Positions 5,865 through 6,095 of a stretch of DNA of 6,095 nt are shown here, piece by piece. Within the stretch, counting starts at the first letter, position 1. Every line of letters begins with the position of its first letter. The DNA comes from an uncultured Eubacteriales bacterium (GTDB lineage: Bacteria > Bacillota > Clostridia > Lachnospirales > Lachnospiraceae): NCBI GenBank assembly GCA_900321505.1, contig ONWK01000214.1, forward strand, positions 1 to 6,095, read 5' to 3'. The notes below the pieces were generated by a model that saw nothing but the letters and a program-made list of their open reading frames with translations, had not been told where the DNA came from and did no database searches. The position numbers were made by a program, and so were the translations under genes.

Positions 5865-5904
5865 AGCCCGCAACCCCAGTATTTATCAGGGATTGCGGGC
5901 TTTT
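5865..5904 (+). terminator. Strong intrinsic terminator after the methyltransferase gene
   Basis: AGCCCGCAACCCC (5865-5877) pairs with GGGATTGCGGGCT (5889-5901) with a single C-A mismatch, giving 12 pairs around an 11-nt loop, followed by TTT (5902-5904). It lies 8 nt after the stop codon. On the opposite strand the stem is followed by CTTTTCTTC, so it may also stop transcription coming from the right. From here to about 6010 I see no gene or other convincing feature. Confidence 0.9.
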
Positions 5905-5999
5905 GGGCAAAAACGGAAAAGTATCGCTCGGAATTTGAGCAATCAGAAGGAAACACAAAGCATTTTTCATGATTTTAGATTCCTCATTTGTATAGGATG

Positions 6000-6008
6000 T
6001 GTTAGAAT
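6000..6008 (+). promoter_or_regulatory. Possible extended -10 element before the terminal structured element
   Basis: TGT followed by TAGAAT (6003-6008, 5/6 match to TATAAT) forms an extended -10. A 17-bp spacer would put the -35 at TTCCTC (5980-5985), a poor match. Transcription would begin near 6015, exactly where the hairpin-rich element starts, which is the main reason for recording it. Confidence 0.22.
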
Positions 6009-6010
6009 AG

Positions 6011-6095
6011 GGCTATGGCCTCGCGTCAGCGAGGGCATGAGTCCCGAACGAAGTGAGGGATACCGCCGCGAAGCGGCGACGCGGATGCCATCGGC
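6011..6095. repeat. GC-rich multi-hairpin element, candidate dispersed repeat or structured RNA
   Basis: The last 85 bases contrast sharply in base composition with the A/T-rich stretch before them. Three stem-loops follow in order: CCTCGC/GCGAGG with a GTCA loop (6019-6034); TCCC/GGGA (6042-6060) with a symmetric GA/GA internal loop, AC/GT and a GAA triloop; and CGCCGC/GCGGCG with a GAA triloop (6064-6078). ATGG (6015-6018) can pair with CCAT (6088-6091), or GGCAT (6034-6038) with ATGCC (6085-6089), which would close a branched structure. No RNA family is recognised. A short frame opening at 6037 stays open to the window edge but looks like a by-product of the repeat. The element may continue past the window. 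Confidence 0.55.

Noticed and set aside
5670..5972. Plus-strand 100-codon frame overlapping the 3' end of the methyltransferase and its terminator
   Set aside because: It reads the methyltransferase C-terminus in another frame and then runs through the terminator hairpin. There is no plausible initiation site, and the product is Pro/Gly-rich without a domain.
6037..6095. Open frame starting ATGAGTCCCGAA and running off the window end
   Set aside because: The frame is composed of the hairpin arms of the terminal element, and its apparent ribosome binding site (GCGAGG) is an arm of the first hairpin with almost no spacing. It is better explained as a repeat than as a gene, though the window ends too soon to be certain.
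6011..6095. tRNA cloverleaf or CRISPR repeat at the right edge
   Set aside because: There is no T-loop GTTCRA sequence, no 7-bp acceptor stem and no anticodon arm of the right size. The three hairpins differ from each other and are not equally spaced direct repeats, so neither a tRNA nor a CRISPR array fits.

Overview
The window reads as an ordinary chromosomal stretch of a low-to-moderate GC Firmicute, most likely a Lachnospiraceae-type Clostridium relative. This is inferred from strong AGGAGG-type ribosome binding sites, tight same-strand gene packing, simple stem-loop terminators, and the character of the DAHP synthase and ACT proteins. No database search was possible, so the taxon is an inference. 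All six convincing genes lie on the + strand.

Layout: (i) 1-132 holds a weak upstream terminator-like hairpin and a candidate promoter. (ii) 133-1116 encodes a CaxA/YrbG-type Na+/Ca2+ exchanger with two inverted alpha repeats. (iii) 1301-2756 is a two-gene unit: a type I-alpha DAHP synthase, the entry step of the shikimate pathway, followed 19 nt later by a small tandem-ACT-domain protein that is a plausible amino-acid sensor for it. It ends in a clean 9-bp stem terminator. (iv) 2846-5856 is a second unit: an unnamed 215-residue protein with papain-like cysteine-protease features, an L-asparaginase-family amidohydrolase that overlaps it by 4 nt (ATGA), and an RlmI-type PUA plus SAM-dependent 23S rRNA methyltransferase. 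This unit ends in a strong, probably bidirectional, terminator. (v) 5905-6095 has no convincing gene. Its last ~85 bases form a compact, GC-rich, multi-hairpin element that looks like a dispersed repeat or structured RNA and runs into the window edge.

The most interesting points are: the promoter interleaved with the terminator at 2756-2813, arranged so that transcripts starting there should lack half of the terminator stem; the structured element at the right end; the papain-like protein, in which the classical NSWG motif reads SSWG; its translational coupling to an asparaginase whose HGTDT motif reads HGSDT; and the DAHP synthase/ACT pair. I see no mobile element, CRISPR array, tRNA, rRNA or defence system. 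Nothing here amounts to a clear new multi-gene system.
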